From: Thermomonas hydrothermalis
GTDB taxonomy: Bacteria; Pseudomonadota; Gammaproteobacteria; Xanthomonadales; Xanthomonadaceae
Reading direction: 5' to 3'
NCBI RefSeq assembly: GCF_900129205.1
Contig: NZ_FQUK01000008.1
Location: 1-64,000, forward strand
Length of the DNA stretch: 64,000 nucleotides
This document shows positions 29,316 to 38,022 of the stretch, piece after piece; the stretch's first letter is position 1, and each line of letters begins with the position of its first letter. Made by a program: the position numbers and the translations under genes. The notes under the pieces were generated by a model. The model ran no database searches. It was given only the letters and a program-made list of their open reading frames with translations, and was not told the origin of the DNA.

Positions 29316-30455
29316 ATGACCACGGTCGGGATTCTGGGGGGCGGGCAGCTGGCCCGGATGATGGCGCTGGCGGGTGCACCGCTGGGGCTGCGGTTTCTGG
29401 TTCTCGATCATGTCCCCGACGCCTGCGCGGGGCAGTGTGCGCCGATGCTGTTGGGCGATTACAGCGATCCTGCGGCACTGGCCCAGTTTGCCGAACGTAT
29501 CGATGTTGCGACGTTCGATTTCGAGAACGTCCCGGCGGAGGCGGCGCAGTGGCTGACCGGGCGAGTGCCGGTGTTTCCCAATCCACGCGCCCTGGCCACG
29601 GCCCAGGACCGGCTTGCCGAAAAAACCTTGTTCCGCGATCTGGGGATTCCGGTCCCTCCGTTTGCCGCGGTCGAGACCCATGCGCAGCTCTGTGAGGCAG
29701 TGGCCGCGATCGGCACGCCCTGCATCCTCAAGACGCGCCGGCTGGGGTATGACGGCAAGGGCCAGTTCCGTCTCAAAACGCCGGCCGATATCGACGCGGC
29801 CTGGGCCGCGCTGGGGCCGCAGGCTGCCAGCGTGGGGCTGATTCTCGAAGGCTTCGTCGCCTTCCAGCGTGAGCTTTCGGTGGTTGCCGTGCGCGGCCGC
29901 GACGGCGAATTCCGCGCCTGGCCGCTGACCGAGAACTGGCACGTCGATGGCGTGCTATCGGCCAGTCTGGCACCAGCCCCGGTGGACGAGGCGCTGCGCG
30001 ACGGTGCGCTGGCGCATGCGCGCAAGCTGGCCGAGGCCCTGGACTACGTGGGCGTGTTTGCGCTGGAGCTGTTCTGCCGCGATGGTGAGCTGCTGGCCAA
30101 CGAGATGGCCCCGCGCGTGCACAACTCTGGGCACTGGACCATCGAAGGCAGCGAGACCAGCCAGTTCGAGAACCATCTGCGGGCGGTGCTGGGGCTGCCG
30201 TTGGGCGCCACGCGTCCGATTGGTCATGCCTGCATGCTCAACTGGATCGGTGATCTGCCCGATGCGACGGCGGTGCTGCGCGAGGCGGGCGGGCATTGGC
30301 ACGATTACGGCAAATCGCCGCGTCCTGGTCGCAAAGTGGGGCATGCCACGCTGCGCGCCGATTCCCGGCAGGCCCTTGCCGACGCGTTGCGCCGCGTTGG
30401 CGAGGCGCTGGGCCGGCAGGCGCAGGTGGCGCCGGTGATTGCCCGACTGGGCTGA
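29316..30455 (+). CDS. purK: 5-(carboxyamino)imidazole ribonucleotide synthase
   Basis: ATP-grasp enzyme of 379 aa making N5-CAIR from AIR, bicarbonate and ATP; supplies PurE. It begins TTVGILGGGQLARMMA, has the ATP-grasp segment ILKTRRLGYDGKGQF, and the NEMAPRVHNSGHWTIEG and SQFENHLRAVLGLPLG signatures. The start at 29316 gives the standard N-terminus, 10 nt after purE. A strong bidirectional terminator follows. Confidence 0.97.
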   Translation: MTTVGILGGGQLARMMALAGAPLGLRFLVLDHVPDACAGQCAPMLLGDYSDPAALAQFAERIDVATFDFENVPAEAAQWLTGRVPVFPNPRALATAQDRLAEKTLFRDLGIPVPPFAAVETHAQLCEAVAAIGTPCILKTRRLGYDGKGQFRLKTPADIDAAWAALGPQAASVGLILEGFVAFQRELSVVAVRGRDGEFRAWPLTENWHVDGVLSASLAPAPVDEALRDGALAHARKLAEALDYVGVFALELFCRDGELLANEMAPRVHNSGHWTIEGSETSQFENHLRAVLGLPLGATRPIGHACMLNWIGDLPDATAVLREAGGHWHDYGKSPRPGRKVGHATLRADSRQALADALRRVGEALGRQAQVAPVIARLG

Positions 30456-30514
30456 ACGCGCACAATTCGGACTGCGACGGCGCGACGGCGGGTGCGAGCG
30501 TGTGCCAGCAAGAA

Positions 30515-30540
30515 AAACGGCCGGGTCTTCCCGGCCGTTT
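30515..30540. terminator. Bidirectional Rho-independent terminator between purK and sodB
   Basis: A perfect 11-bp stem (30515-30525 with 30530-30540) encloses a TCTT loop. The stem is GC-rich in the centre and ends in AAA/TTT, with A-rich sequence to the left, so it can serve both convergent genes, purK (+) and sodB (-). Confidence 0.85.
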
Positions 30541-30567
30541 GCAGGATGGGGCATCCGCACGTGCGAC

Positions 30568-31146
30568 TTACTTCATGCGGGACGCCACGAAGTCCCAGTT
30601 GACCAGGTTCCAGAACGCCTCGACGTACTTCGGACGGGCGTTGCGGTAGTCGATGTAATAGGCGTGCTCCCACACATCGCAGGTCAGCAGCGGGGTGTCC
30701 TCGCCAGTGAGCGGGGTGGCGGCATTGGAGGTGCTGACCAGGGCCAGGCTGCCGTTCGGGCGCTGCACCAGCCAGGCCCAGCCGGAGCCGAACGTGCCGA
30801 CCGCGGTCTTGGTGAACTCCTCCTTGAACTTGGCAAAGCTGCCGAAGGCGGTATTGATGGCCTCGGCCAGCTTGCCGGTGGGCTCGCCGCCGCCGTTGGG
30901 CTTGAGGCAATTCCAGTAGAACGTGTGGTTCCACACCTGCGCGGCGTTGTTGAAGATGCCGCCCTGGGACTTGCGGATGATGTCCTCCAGCGGCATGTCG
31001 GCAAACTCGGTGCCGGCGATCAGGGTGTTGAGGTTGGTCACATAGGCCTGGTGATGCTTGCCGTAGTGGTAATCGATCGTCTCGGCCGAGATGTGCGGCT
31101 CCAGTGCGGTGCGGTCGTAAGGCAGGGGGGGCAGTTCAATCGCCAT
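30568..31146 (-). CDS. sodB: Superoxide dismutase [Fe]
   Basis: Cytoplasmic 192-aa SOD. Metal ligands fall in [16 protein letters not shown] and [11 protein letters not shown]. The FeSOD-type residues [14 protein letters not shown] and FGSGWAWLV agree closely with E. coli SodB, so iron is the likely metal. AAGGAGA precedes the ATG at 31146. The upstream region is shared with grxD and holds a perfect palindrome. Confidence 0.97.
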   Translation of the reverse strand: MAIELPPLPYDRTALEPHISAETIDYHYGKHHQAYVTNLNTLIAGTEFADMPLEDIIRKSQGGIFNNAAQVWNHTFYWNCLKPNGGGEPTGKLAEAINTAFGSFAKFKEEFTKTAVGTFGSGWAWLVQRPNGSLALVSTSNAATPLTGEDTPLLTCDVWEHAYYIDYRNARPKYVEAFWNLVNWDFVASRMK

Positions 31147-31200
31147 GACAAATCTCCTTGAGAGAGGGGTGAGCGTGCGGCGATAGCCGCGCAGAGGGCA

Positions 31201-31220
31201 TACAATGCGCCTCCATTGTA
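31201..31220. promoter_or_regulatory. Palindrome with opposed -10-like elements between sodB and grxD
   Basis: TACAATG and CATTGTA are perfect 7-bp inverted repeats separated by CGCCTC. On each strand the outer six bases read TACAAT, a plausible -10 hexamer, 54 nt from the sodB ATG and 142 nt from the grxD ATG. No strong -35 partner is visible on either strand. It may be a dimeric repressor or activator site, or a chance overlap of two -10 elements. Confidence 0.4.
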
Positions 31221-31342
31221 GCCGCCATCACCGTTCTAAAGCAGGTGAAGCCGCGTGCAGCGGCGTGCCTGTGAAGTATGCCGGCATCCGTGTCCGCGAT
31301 ACGGGTTGGGCGTGGCGAAGAATCCTTGCAGGAGCTTGCAGT

Positions 31343-31672
31343 ATGACGACCGTGGAAGAACGCATCCGCACGATCATCGAAGATCATCCCATCGTGCTGT
31401 TCATGAAAGGAACCCCGCAGTTTCCGATGTGCGGCTTTTCCAGCCGCGCCGTGCAGGCCTTAAAGGCCGCCGGTGCCGGTGATGCGCTCTACACCGTCAA
31501 CGTGCTGGAAGAGCCGGAGATCCGCGCCAACCTGCCGCGCTACTCCGACTGGCCGACCTTTCCCCAGCTGTTCATCAAGGGCGAGTTGATCGGTGGCTGC
31601 GACATCACCGTCGAGCTGGCCGAATCCGGTGAGCTGGCCCGACTGGTCGCCGACGCACTGAAGAAGGATTGA
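31343..31672 (+). CDS. grxD: Monothiol glutaredoxin, Grx4 family
   Basis: A 109-aa CGFS-type glutaredoxin involved in Fe-S cluster carriage. The motif is MKGTPQFPMCGFSSRAVQAL with a single active Cys in CGFS. WPTFPQLFIKGELIGGCDI binds glutathione. AGGAG lies 10 nt upstream of the ATG at 31343. Divergent from sodB across a 196-nt region; the next gene's GTG follows 3 nt after the stop. Confidence 0.96.
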   Translation: MTTVEERIRTIIEDHPIVLFMKGTPQFPMCGFSSRAVQALKAAGAGDALYTVNVLEEPEIRANLPRYSDWPTFPQLFIKGELIGGCDITVELAESGELARLVADALKKD

Positions 31673-31674
31673 AC

Positions 31675-32397
31675 GTGACGGCACCCTTGCAGGGCTCGGT
31701 CATTCTCGTCACCGGTGCCGCGGGCGGGTTGGGCAGCGCCGCTGCCCAAGCGTGCGCCCGTGCCGGCGCCACGGTCGTCCTGCTCGGGCGCAAGGTGGCT
31801 CCACTCAACCGGGTGTATGACGCCATCGAGGCAGCGGGCGGACAGGCGGCGCTGTATCCGCTCGACCTGGAGGGCGCCAGCCCGGACGACTACCTGACGC
31901 TGGTCGATCGCATCGGCGAGGCGTATGGACGACTGGACGGGGTGCTGCACTGCGCGGCCGAGTTCAAGGGCCTGACCCCGTTGCAGCACACCGACCCGGC
32001 CGATTTCGCTCGCGCCATCCATGTCGATCTGACCGCGCGCTGGTGGCTGACCCAGGCCTGCCTGCCGCTATTGGGGCAGACAAAAGATGCGGCGGTCGTG
32101 TTCGTGGTGGACGATCCGGTGCGCTCCAGCGGTGCGTTCTGGGGCGGTTACGGCCTGGCCCAGGCCGGTCAAGCGGCGTTGATTTCCATGCTGCAGGCCG
32201 AGCTGGGCGAAGGCGGGGTGCGCATCAGCGGGTTGCGCCCGGGACCGATGCGCACCGGGTTGCGGGCCCGTGCGTATCAGGCCAATGCCGATCATGCCGC
32301 CCGGCCGGTCGATGCCTATGCGGCGGCCTGCGTCGAGCTGCTGTCGCCAGCCGGCGCCCCATGGCGCGGCAAGATCCGGGAGATCCGCCTGCCATGA
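31675..32397 (+). CDS. YciK-like SDR-fold protein with degraded catalytic triad
   Basis: A 240-aa short-chain dehydrogenase/reductase-fold protein. The cofactor motif TGAAGGLG (13-20) is intact and GRK (38-40) suggests NADP preference. In the active site Y159 is kept but the Lys four residues later is Gln (Q163), and the Ser expected 13 residues before Tyr is Asp (D146 in VVFVVDDPVR). Classical SDR chemistry is therefore unlikely unless alternate residues serve. I prefer GTG at 31675, with AAGGA upstream; TTG at 31669 is also possible. It ends overlapping the MarC gene by 4 nt. Confidence 0.88.
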   Translation: MTAPLQGSVILVTGAAGGLGSAAAQACARAGATVVLLGRKVAPLNRVYDAIEAAGGQAALYPLDLEGASPDDYLTLVDRIGEAYGRLDGVLHCAAEFKGLTPLQHTDPADFARAIHVDLTARWWLTQACLPLLGQTKDAAVVFVVDDPVRSSGAFWGGYGLAQAGQAALISMLQAELGEGGVRISGLRPGPMRTGLRARAYQANADHAARPVDAYAAACVELLSPAGAPWRGKIREIRLP

Positions 32398-32987
32398 CCA
32401 TCGCCTCCGCCGCCCTGTTGCTGTTTTTCATTCTCGACCCGCTGGGCAACATCCCGGTGCTGCTCAGCCTGTTTCGGCACGTGCCGGTTGCGCGTCAGCG
32501 CAAAGTCCTGCTGCGCGAGTTGCTGATCGCGCTGGTGGTGCTGATGCTGTTTTTGTGGGGCGGTCAGTACGTGCTGGATCTGATGCACCTGCGGCGAGAG
32601 TCGGTGTCCATCGCAGGCGGCATCGTGCTGTTCCTGATCGGTCTGCGGATGATCTTTCCAACCGCCGACGGGGTGATGGGGGATGTTCCGGGCGGGGAGC
32701 CGTTCATCGTCCCGTTGGCCATCCCGATGATCGCCGGTCCCTCCTGCATGGCAGCGGTGATGCTGCTGGGCAGTCAGTATCCGGATCGCATGGGGGATTG
32801 GATGCTGGCATTGACCCTGGCCTGGGCTGCCACTGCCGTCATCCTGTTTTCGGCGACCTGGCTGAAGCGGTTGCTGGGGACACGCGCCCTGATCGCGCTG
32901 GAGCGGCTGATGGGGATGGTCATCGTGGCGCTGTCGGTGCAGATGTTCTTGGACGGCGTGGCCGCCTATCTGCGCGCCATGCCCTGA
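32394..32987 (+). CDS. MarC-family (YhgN-type) integral membrane protein
   Basis: A 197-aa protein with six hydrophobic spans. It has the MarC signature: FFILDPLGNIPVLLSLFR at the N-terminus, GGIVLFLIGLRMIFP, and PLAIPMIAGPSCMAAVMLL. Function in the family is unresolved despite the multiple-antibiotic-resistance name. Its ATG overlaps the SDR stop (ATGA), so the two are likely co-translated. Confidence 0.92.
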   Translation: MTIASAALLLFFILDPLGNIPVLLSLFRHVPVARQRKVLLRELLIALVVLMLFLWGGQYVLDLMHLRRESVSIAGGIVLFLIGLRMIFPTADGVMGDVPGGEPFIVPLAIPMIAGPSCMAAVMLLGSQYPDRMGDWMLALTLAWAATAVILFSATWLKRLLGTRALIALERLMGMVIVALSVQMFLDGVAAYLRAMP

Positions 32988-32996
32988 TGCACCTGG

Positions 32997-33175
32997 TTGT
33001 CACAAAGGAGTCACGAACGCCCTTTAGCCTGTGTTAAACTTTGGTGAGCCCGTGCGTCAAGGGATGGCGGCGGGAACCCCCACAAGTCATGGCCCGGAAA
33101 CCGTAGGGGGCGGCGATCCGGGGCAGTTTTTTTACGCCCGACGTCATTTTTTCTATCACGCAGAGGTCATTCGTC
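32997..33175 (+). promoter_or_regulatory. Structured leader upstream of the Oar-like receptor
   Basis: This 180-nt region holds several complementary blocks. CCCCC at 33077-33081 can pair with GGGGG at 33106-33110. Alternatively GCCCGG at 33092-33097 can pair with CCGGGGC at 33118-33124 (one bulge), directly before seven T residues at 33127-33133, an intrinsic-terminator layout. The two pairings are mutually interfering. A TTAAAC/TAAACT hexamer at 33034-33040 may be the -10. No known riboswitch class was recognised. Confidence 0.4.
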
Positions 33176-36100
33176 ATGAACCACCGAAACCGCGTCCGCC
33201 TGTCCCGGCTGTCGCTGGGCCTGATGGTCGCCCTTGCCGCGGCGCCCGTGTTTGCGCAGAGCACTTCCGCTGGTCTGGCCGGCCAGGTCGTCGGTGCCAA
33301 GGGGCAGCCCGTTGCCGGCGCCGAGGTCACCATCGTCCATGTCGAGTCCGGCACGGTCAGCCGTACCGTCACCGACGCCAACGGGCGCTACAACGCCCGC
33401 GGCCTGCGTGTGGGCGGCCCGTACCAGATCGTCATCAGCAAGCCAGGTGAGGGCACCAAGACCGAAGACGGCGTCTATCTGGAACTGAACCAGGTGACCA
33501 CCGTCAACGCCTCGCTGGCGCCGGTGTCGGCCGAACTGGACAAGGTGGTTGTGGTCGGTGATGCCGGCAACTATCTGTTTGACCCTGCCAACCGCGGCAT
33601 GGGCACTTCGATCAGCGGTCGCCAGCTGGAAACCGCGGTGAGCGGCAACCGCTCGCTGGACGACATCGCCCGCCTTGATCCGCGGGTGACGGTGACCGAC
33701 CAGAACGACGGCTCGATCTCCGCCAGCGGCCAGAACAACCGCTACAACAGCATCAGCGTGGACGGCCTGTCGGTGAACGACCCGTTCGGCCTGAATGCCA
33801 ACGGCCTGGGCTTTACCGGTTCGCCGATCTCGCCGGACACCATCGCCGCCTATGACATCAAGATCACCGGCTTCGACGTCACCAACGATGCGGTGGGCGC
33901 CAGCATCAATGCGGTGACCAAGTCCGGTACCAACAATTTCCGTGGTTCGCTGTACTACGCGTTGACCGATGCCAGCAGCATGGTTGGTCGCCGCGGTGGC
34001 CCGGCCTACAAGGGCTTTGACAAGAACGAAACCACGGGCTTTACCTTCGGTGGCCCGATCATCAAGGACCGGCTGTTCTTCTTTACTTCGTACGAGGAAC
34101 AGAAGATCAGCGGTCTGGCCGGCGTCGGTACCGATGCCGTGACCAGCAACAAGCTCACCCAGCAGCAGGTCAATGACGTCGCCGCGGCCTTCGATGCGAT
34201 CGGTCTCAAGGTCGGCCGCTATGGTGATGCCATTGCCGCAGCGCTGGATAACAAGCGCACCCTGGCCAAGCTGGACTGGAACATCAACGACAACCACCGC
34301 GCCAGCTTCACCTTCCAGCGCACCGACGAGAAGCGGCCCACCCCGTACGGTTCGTATGTGCGCGATTACATCGCCATCCTGCCGAGTAACTGGTACACGG
34401 TGGCGAATAAGACCGACAACTATTCTGTGCAGCTGTTCAGCGACTGGACCGAAAACTTCAGCACCGAGTTCAAGCTGGGCTATCAGCACTACCAGGCCAA
34501 CAACGGTGCTGCCATCAATCAGCCCGAGGTGTATGCCTGCTTCACGGCAACCCCCAGTCAGTGCAGCAATTCCACCAACTCCAGTGCGGTCAATGGCTCG
34601 GCGCCGCGTGTGATCGGTGGCGAAGATCGTTTCCGCCACGAGAACTCGATCGACAGCAAGCGTATCAGCGGCACCTTCTCCGGCACCTACTATGTCGGCG
34701 ATCACGTGATCAAGGGTGGCGTGGACTTCCTCAGCAACAAGGTGGCCAATATTTTCGGTCGCCTGCTGCACGGTTCCTACAGCTTCTACGACAAGAATGG
34801 TAATGGTTCGGTTCTGGATGAAATCCAGAACAAGGATTACTACTCGTTCGTCAAGTTCTATCTGCCGACTGGGGTGACCCTGGCGGATAGCGCAGGGACC
34901 TGGAAGTACACCCAGATCAGCCCGTTCCTGCAGGACACCTGGCAGGTGACCGACAATCTGTCCGTGGTATATGGCGTGCGCGTCAATATCCCGAAGGCCG
35001 ACCATGCGCCGCCGGTGGCGCTGGAGAGCGCGACCAACACTGCGCCGGGGGCTACCCCGGGTGCGCCGGTGTGGGAAAGCCGCTTCGGCTATCCGAGCAA
35101 CACGACGCTGAGCGCCAAAAACAAGGTGATCGAGCCGCGTATCGCCTTCAACTACACCTTCCCGACCGAAACCCGGATGCAGCTGCGCGGTGGTGCCGGC
35201 CTGTTCCAGACCGTGCCGCCGTACGTGTGGATGACCAACCCCTACACCAATAACGGGGTGGTGTCCGCCAAGCAGTACACCTCCACCAGCCCGAGTACCG
35301 ATCCGTTCAGTCCGGACCCCTATAACCAGCCGGGTCCGACGGCGGCGGCGGCCGGTGTGTGCTCGACCACTGCGGCATGCCAGATCGACGTGATCGATCC
35401 CAACTTCAAGCTGCCGACCGCCTGGAAGTTCAGCCTGGGCTGGGATGCTGAGCTGCCGTGGCTGTGGGGGATCACCACCAGCGTGGAATACCAGCATCTG
35501 CAGGCCAAGAACGCGATTGACTACAAGGCCCCGAACCTGGGTACGCCCAACGGTGTGCTACCGGATGGCCGCTATTCCTATTGGCAGACCTATCCGAACA
35601 GCAGCACGACCTCGATCGGCACCGGGACCAATAACGGCAGTTTTAAGGAGATCACGACCAACTCGACGCTGCTGACCAATACCAACAAGGGGCATACCGA
35701 TTCGCTGACCCTGACCTTCTCCAAGGTCATGGCCAACGGCTTCCGTGGCAGCTTCAGCGTGACCCAGACCCGCAGCACCGAGGTCAATCCTGGCACTGCC
35801 TCGCAGGCGTTTTCCAACTACAACTACGTGGCGCGGGTGAACCCGAACGATTCGGTGGAGGCGACCTCGCGCTTCGAAGTGCCGCTGTCGGTGAAGGTCT
35901 CGCTCAACTGGGATCACGCTTTCTTCGGTGACAACAAGACCACGCTGTCGGTGTACTACAACGGCCGCAACGGTCTGCCTTACAGCTGGGTGTTTGGCAC
36001 CGATGTCAACGGCGACGGCATCAGCAACGTCGATTTGGCCTATATCCCGACCCTCAATGACCCGAAGGTGACTTACAAGGCCGGCACCACCCAGGCACAG

Positions 36101-36523
36101 ATCGATGCCTTCCAGGCGTTTATCAGCAGTGACCCGTACCTGAACTCTCGTCGTGGTCAGATCGCCGAGCGCAATGCCTCGCATCAGCCCTGGATCAACC
36201 AGCTCGATGTCGGCATTCAGCAGGAACTGCCCGGGTTCTTCAAGGGCAACAAGTTCGTGGTCCGTCTGGACATCTACAACTTCCTGAACCTGCTCAACAA
36301 GAACTGGGGGCAGCAGAACGGACTTGGGTTCTTTGCCACCCGGCGTCTGGCGAATGTCGCCGACGTGGTTTGCCCAAGCCCGGGCAACTGCCAGTACGTC
36401 TACGACATCGGTACGCCGACCAACCCGGCCTGGCAGAACTTTGGCGTGTACGACACCTACAGCAACCCGGCCCGCGTGATCTCGCGCTGGCAGGCGCTGC
36501 TGACGGTCAAGTACAAGTTCTGA
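33176..36523 (+). CDS. oar: Oar-like TonB-dependent receptor with carboxypeptidase-regulatory-like domain
   Basis: Outer-membrane protein of 1115 aa. A signal peptide (1-28) precedes a beta-sandwich carboxypeptidase-regulatory-like domain (about 33-110, GQVVGAKGQPVAGAEVTIVH). A plug domain follows (about 120-235, SISVDGLSVNDPFG, SINAVTKSGTNNFRGS), then a long beta-barrel ending in Phe (LTVKYKF), the usual C-terminal residue for OMP assembly. It resembles Myxococcus Oar and xanthomonad homologs, some of which act in export or uptake of proteins or peptides. No dedicated ABC system adjoins it. A strong terminator follows. Confidence 0.93.
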   Translation: MNHRNRVRLSRLSLGLMVALAAAPVFAQSTSAGLAGQVVGAKGQPVAGAEVTIVHVESGTVSRTVTDANGRYNARGLRVGGPYQIVISKPGEGTKTEDGVYLELNQVTTVNASLAPVSAELDKVVVVGDAGNYLFDPANRGMGTSISGRQLETAVSGNRSLDDIARLDPRVTVTDQNDGSISASGQNNRYNSISVDGLSVNDPFGLNANGLGFTGSPISPDTIAAYDIKITGFDVTNDAVGASINAVTKSGTNNFRGSLYYALTDASSMVGRRGGPAYKGFDKNETTGFTFGGPIIKDRLFFFTSYEEQKISGLAGVGTDAVTSNKLTQQQVNDVAAAFDAIGLKVGRYGDAIAAALDNKRTLAKLDWNINDNHRASFTFQRTDEKRPTPYGSYVRDYIAILPSNWYTVANKTDNYSVQLFSDWTENFSTEFKLGYQHYQANNGAAINQPEVYACFTATPSQCSNSTNSSAVNGSAPRVIGGEDRFRHENSIDSKRISGTFSGTYYVGDHVIKGGVDFLSNKVANIFGRLLHGSYSFYDKNGNGSVLDEIQNKDYYSFVKFYLPTGVTLADSAGTWKYTQISPFLQDTWQVTDNLSVVYGVRVNIPKADHAPPVALESATNTAPGATPGAPVWESRFGYPSNTTLSAKNKVIEPRIAFNYTFPTETRMQLRGGAGLFQTVPPYVWMTNPYTNNGVVSAKQYTSTSPSTDPFSPDPYNQPGPTAAAAGVCSTTAACQIDVIDPNFKLPTAWKFSLGWDAELPWLWGITTSVEYQHLQAKNAIDYKAPNLGTPNGVLPDGRYSYWQTYPNSSTTSIGTGTNNGSFKEITTNSTLLTNTNKGHTDSLTLTFSKVMANGFRGSFSVTQTRSTEVNPGTASQAFSNYNYVARVNPNDSVEATSRFEVPLSVKVSLNWDHAFFGDNKTTLSVYYNGRNGLPYSWVFGTDVNGDGISNVDLAYIPTLNDPKVTYKAGTTQAQIDAFQAFISSDPYLNSRRGQIAERNASHQPWINQLDVGIQQELPGFFKGNKFVVRLDIYNFLNLLNKNWGQQNGLGFFATRRLANVADVVCPSPGNCQYVYDIGTPTNPAWQNFGVYDTYSNPARVISRWQALLTVKYKF

Positions 36524-36548
36524 TCGCACCTGACGCATCCTGACTGCA

Positions 36549-36576
36549 ACGCCCGGGGCAACCCGGGCGTTTTTTT
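36549..36576 (+). terminator. Rho-independent terminator after oar
   Basis: A 9-bp stem (36549-36557 with 36562-36570) encloses the stable tetraloop GCAA and runs into seven T residues (36570-36576). It lies 26 nt after the oar stop and 40 nt before ppnN. Confidence 0.9.
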
Positions 36577-36615
36577 ATCTGCAAGAAGTGCGGGCAACTG
36601 CGCTAAAGTGGCTGC

Positions 36616-38013
36616 ATGAACAAGAGCAACGACACTCACACCCAATCGTCCACGACCCTACCTACTGTCTCCACCCACATCTATCCCCGCGGCGGGCTGG
36701 ATGTGCTCTCGCGCGAGGAAGTCGCGCGACTGCGCGATGCCTCTGCCGATGGCGGCATGCATGAGTTGCTGCGTCGCTGTGCGCTGGCGGTGCTGACGTC
36801 CGGCAGCGCATCCGACGACCCGCGGGCTGCCCAGGAGCTGTATCCCGATTTCGACATCCAGGTGCGCCAGCAGGATCGCGGCGTGCGTATCGAGCTTTGC
36901 AATGCGCCGGCGATGGCGTTCGTCGATGGCCAGATCATCGCTGGTGTGGCGGAGCTGCTGTTTGCAGTGGTGCGTGACCTGGCCTATACCGCGATCGATC
37001 TGAACATCGGCACGTGCCTGGAAACCTCGGCCAGCATCACCGATGCGGTGTTCCGCCTGCTGCGCAATGCCCGTGTCCTGCATCCGGGCGATCCCAACCT
37101 GGTGGTTTGCTGGGGCGGCCATTCGATCGGGCGCGAAGAGTACGAGTACACCAAGCATGTGGGGTATCAGCTTGGGCTGCGCGGAATGGACATCTGCACC
37201 GGCTGCGGCCCAGGGGCGATGAAGGGGCCGATGAAGGGGGCGACCATCGCCCATGCCAAACAGCGGCACCGGCGTAGCCGTTACATCGGGATCACCGAGC
37301 CCGGGATCATCGCTGCGGAATCGCCCAACCCCATCGTCAACCACCTGGTGATCATGCCGGACATCGAAAAGCGCCTGGAGGCGTTCGTCCGCATGGCGCA
37401 CGGCATCATTGTGTTCCCGGGCGGCGTGGGCACGGCAGAGGAAATCCTGTATCTGCTTGGCATTCTGCTGCGCGAGGAAAACGAAGGCCTGCACTTCCCG
37501 CTGATCCTCACCGGACCGACCGGAGCCGCGCCGTATTTCGAGCAGATCGACCGGTTCATCCGGCTCACGCTGGGCGAGGCCGCCGCTGCACGCTATGAAA
37601 TCATCGTGGCCGACCCTGAGCTGGTGGCCAAACGGATGACCGCAGGGATCCGCAAGGTCAAGGAACAGCGCATCGCCCAGCAGGATTCCTTCTTCTTCAA
37701 CTGGAAACTGCACGTGCCGTTGCCGTTCCAGCAGCCGTTCGTGCCCAGCCACGAGGCGATGGCCGCGCTGGACCTGCACCACGGTCGCAAGCCATATGAG
37801 TTGGCGGCGGATCTGCGCCGTGCCTTTTCCGGCATCGTTGCGGGCAATGTGAAGGAGGAGGGTATGCGCCGCATCGAAGCGCATGGCCCGTTCGAGATTC
37901 ACGGCGATGCCGACATCATGCAGGCGCTGGATGGGCTGTTGCAGGCGTTCGTGCAGCAGCGCCGGATGAAGATCGCGGGTGATTATCGGCCCTGTTACCG
38001 AGTGGTGCGGTAA
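36616..38013 (+). CDS. ppnN: Pyrimidine/purine-5'-nucleotide nucleosidase PpnN (YgdH), LOG family
   Basis: A 465-aa nucleosidase that splits nucleoside monophosphates into base and ribose-5-phosphate. In E. coli it is a (p)ppGpp target. It has the N-terminal extension, the central LOG/Rossmann domain with CWGGHSIGREEYEYTK, GCGPGAMKGPMKGATI and the PGGVGTAEEILYLL motif (PGGxGTxxE), and the C-terminal domain of PpnN. Full length for the family. It converges on the sensor kinase gene 9 nt away. Confidence 0.95.
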   Translation: MNKSNDTHTQSSTTLPTVSTHIYPRGGLDVLSREEVARLRDASADGGMHELLRRCALAVLTSGSASDDPRAAQELYPDFDIQVRQQDRGVRIELCNAPAMAFVDGQIIAGVAELLFAVVRDLAYTAIDLNIGTCLETSASITDAVFRLLRNARVLHPGDPNLVVCWGGHSIGREEYEYTKHVGYQLGLRGMDICTGCGPGAMKGPMKGATIAHAKQRHRRSRYIGITEPGIIAAESPNPIVNHLVIMPDIEKRLEAFVRMAHGIIVFPGGVGTAEEILYLLGILLREENEGLHFPLILTGPTGAAPYFEQIDRFIRLTLGEAAAARYEIIVADPELVAKRMTAGIRKVKEQRIAQQDSFFFNWKLHVPLPFQQPFVPSHEAMAALDLHHGRKPYELAADLRRAFSGIVAGNVKEEGMRRIEAHGPFEIHGDADIMQALDGLLQAFVQQRRMKIAGDYRPCYRVVR

Positions 38014-38022
38014 GCCGCCGCC

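Noticed and set aside
33167-35497. A 776-codon minus-strand frame opposite the Oar-like receptor
   Set aside because: Shadow of the receptor gene; no start context or recognisable domain.
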